From QHWT01 sp963755695 (GTDB taxonomy: Bacteria > Acidobacteriota > Vicinamibacteria > Vicinamibacterales > 2-12-FULL-66-21): a stretch of 64,000 bases of DNA. Positions 63,085-64,000 of the stretch are shown here, in pieces (position 1 is the first letter of the stretch; every line of letters starts with the position of its first letter). Under the pieces are notes generated by a model. The model ran no database searches. It was not told the origin of the DNA and saw only the letters and a program-made list of their open reading frames with translations. Where the stretch lies: NCBI GenBank assembly GCA_963755695.1, contig CAVWLB010000010.1, positions 930,001 to 994,000 of the forward strand, given 5' to 3'. The translations under genes were made by a program, and so were the position numbers.

Positions 63085-63963
63085 CTACTGGAGGATCCTT
63101 TTCACCCGATCGATTGATTCCGCCAGGTAGTGCTTGTCGATTTCAATGCCGATGAAATCGATGCCGAGTTCCACCGCGGCGACAGCGCTGCTGCCGAGGC
63201 CGAGGAACGGATCCATGGCGAGCTGAACGCGATCGAGACCGTGAAGCTTCACGCAGTACTCGGGAACTCGCGGAGGGAAGGTCGCCGGGTGCGGGCGATC
63301 CCTGTCGCGGCTCTGGATCGTGTCGTAGGGGATGAACCAGGTGTTGCCGCGGCAGCGCCGATCGTCGCGAGCGCCCCGCCAGCGCGTGACGTTCGACTTG
63401 TCCTGATAGGGAACGCCAATCGTTTTCCGCTGGAGCGGTGTGCGCCCTTCGGGACTGAAGTGGAAGATGAACTCGTGACAATCGTTCAGAAAGCGCTCGC
63501 TGTTGATTGGCTTGTAGTGCCCGACGCTCAGGTCGCGGTCGAGACGCGCGCCGGCACCCGCCGCATCGCGATCGATGGCGATCGATTTGATCCAGTGGAT
63601 GGTGTTCTGGAGGTGCAAGTGCTTGCGGGCGGTCTGGGCCACGTCGAGCGCCGTCCACGGATCGGTCGGCTTGGCGCCGACGTTGAGGAACAGCGAGCCG
63701 GTGGGAGATAGAGCCCGTGCCGCCGCCTTGATCCACGCATCCGTCCAGTCCAGGTAGCGATCGCGCGGGAGCGTGTCGTCGTAGCTCCGATACCGGACCC
63801 CAAGGTTGTAAGGAGGCGAGGTGACGATTATCGAAATCGTCCCGGGGTCGATCGCGCGAAGGACCTCGAGACAGTCGCTGTGGTAAAAGCGCAACGTACC
63901 GCGGCCGGTCTCGATTTGGGTGTGAGGTTTTGGAAGCCGCGCCGGCTTCCATGCGAGGGGCAT
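63085..63963 (-). CDS. Site-specific DNA methyltransferase, beta class (orphan)
   Basis: 292 residues. The amino-methyltransferase motif comes first (IIVTSPPYNLGVRY, motif IV) and the AdoMet loop last (AMDPFLGLGSSAVAAVELGIDFIGIEID, motif I F-x-G-x-G with the E-I-D strand), i.e. the beta-class order of N6-adenine/N4-cytosine methyltransferases. TSPPYN usually indicates N4-cytosine or the beta N6-adenine group; the site is unknown. ATG chosen at the first in-frame position of the basic N-terminus. No restriction enzyme is visible to its left; the right side is cut by the window. Confidence 0.9.
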   Translation of the reverse strand: MPLAWKPARLPKPHTQIETGRGTLRFYHSDCLEVLRAIDPGTISIIVTSPPYNLGVRYRSYDDTLPRDRYLDWTDAWIKAAARALSPTGSLFLNVGAKPTDPWTALDVAQTARKHLHLQNTIHWIKSIAIDRDAAGAGARLDRDLSVGHYKPINSERFLNDCHEFIFHFSPEGRTPLQRKTIGVPYQDKSNVTRWRGARDDRRCRGNTWFIPYDTIQSRDRDRPHPATFPPRVPEYCVKLHGLDRVQLAMDPFLGLGSSAVAAVELGIDFIGIEIDKHYLAESIDRVKRILQ

Positions 63964-64000
63964 TGAAGAACGTTACCAGTTTCAGGAGGCCGGGTGCCAA

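Noticed and set aside
61508..63130. 540-codon plus-strand frame near the right end
   Set aside because: It strings together pieces of the TonB receptor read in the wrong frame and antisense of the DNA methyltransferase end.

Overview
The window looks like a chromosome piece from an uncultured soil bacterium of the Acidobacteriota, most likely near the Vicinamibacteria. The grounds are gene content and style rather than a marker gene: high-GC coding DNA; several Tat-exported Gfo/Idh/MocA dehydrogenases; DUF1080, NIPSNAP and TIM-barrel sugar isomerase proteins; a kinase fused to a TolB-type propeller; a VWFA-related secreted protein next to an Oar-like TonB receptor; and heptamer-type intergenic repeats. 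No rRNA or ribosomal protein gene is present to settle the taxonomy.

Layout. 1-14 kb: a sugar-oxidation neighbourhood with three Gfo/Idh/MocA oxidoreductases, a DUF1080 protein, a NIPSNAP protein and a Tat-exported sugar isomerase, plus a fused MFS/spermidine synthase, an MFS carrier and alpha/beta hydrolases. 14-21 kb: small regulators, PRC-barrel and CBM9-like proteins, a thioesterase remnant, an exported RidA, a VIT/CCC1 membrane protein and a histidinol-phosphate-aminotransferase-like enzyme. 22-31 kb: two very large secreted multidomain proteins (galactose-oxidase-like, and Ig/PASTA/repeat) and a Ser/Thr kinase-propeller protein, all interrupted by frameshifts. About 31.3-43.9 kb: an accessory island ending in the 3' end of a tRNA-Glu gene. 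It has degenerate copies of the tRNA end at its left edge, one near-complete serine recombinase and three recombinase fragments, an XRE-controlled recombinase module, a GDP-mannose 3,5-epimerase, a fucosyltransferase-like enzyme, a tyrosine-kinase tail and a run of small unknown genes. 44-52 kb: backbone with a GH140-like hydrolase, an orphan gas-vesicle-type protein, a hybrid histidine kinase with lone receiver proteins, lgt next to tRNA-Lys, and arginase. 53-56.5 kb: a haem cluster (receiver protein, hemE, hemG, exported O-methyltransferase). 56.6-58.1 kb: a two-gene module of unknown function. 58-63 kb: VWFA protein and TonB receptor, then an orphan DNA methyltransferase at the right edge.

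How the genes may work together. The first 14 kb fits extracytoplasmic oxidation and cleavage of sugars or glycosides, supported elsewhere by GH140-like, CBM9-like and TonB functions. The island looks like an accretion site: successive serine-recombinase elements targeted the tRNA-Glu 3' end, decayed, and left glycan genes as cargo.

Caution. Many genes between 17 and 43 kb and at 60.7-62.9 kb carry one-base frameshifts, several of them at short homopolymers, while the protein on both sides stays well conserved. I read most of these as indel errors in the sequence rather than true decay, and I annotate the reconstructed gene with the shift stated. Exact boundaries in those genes are approximate.
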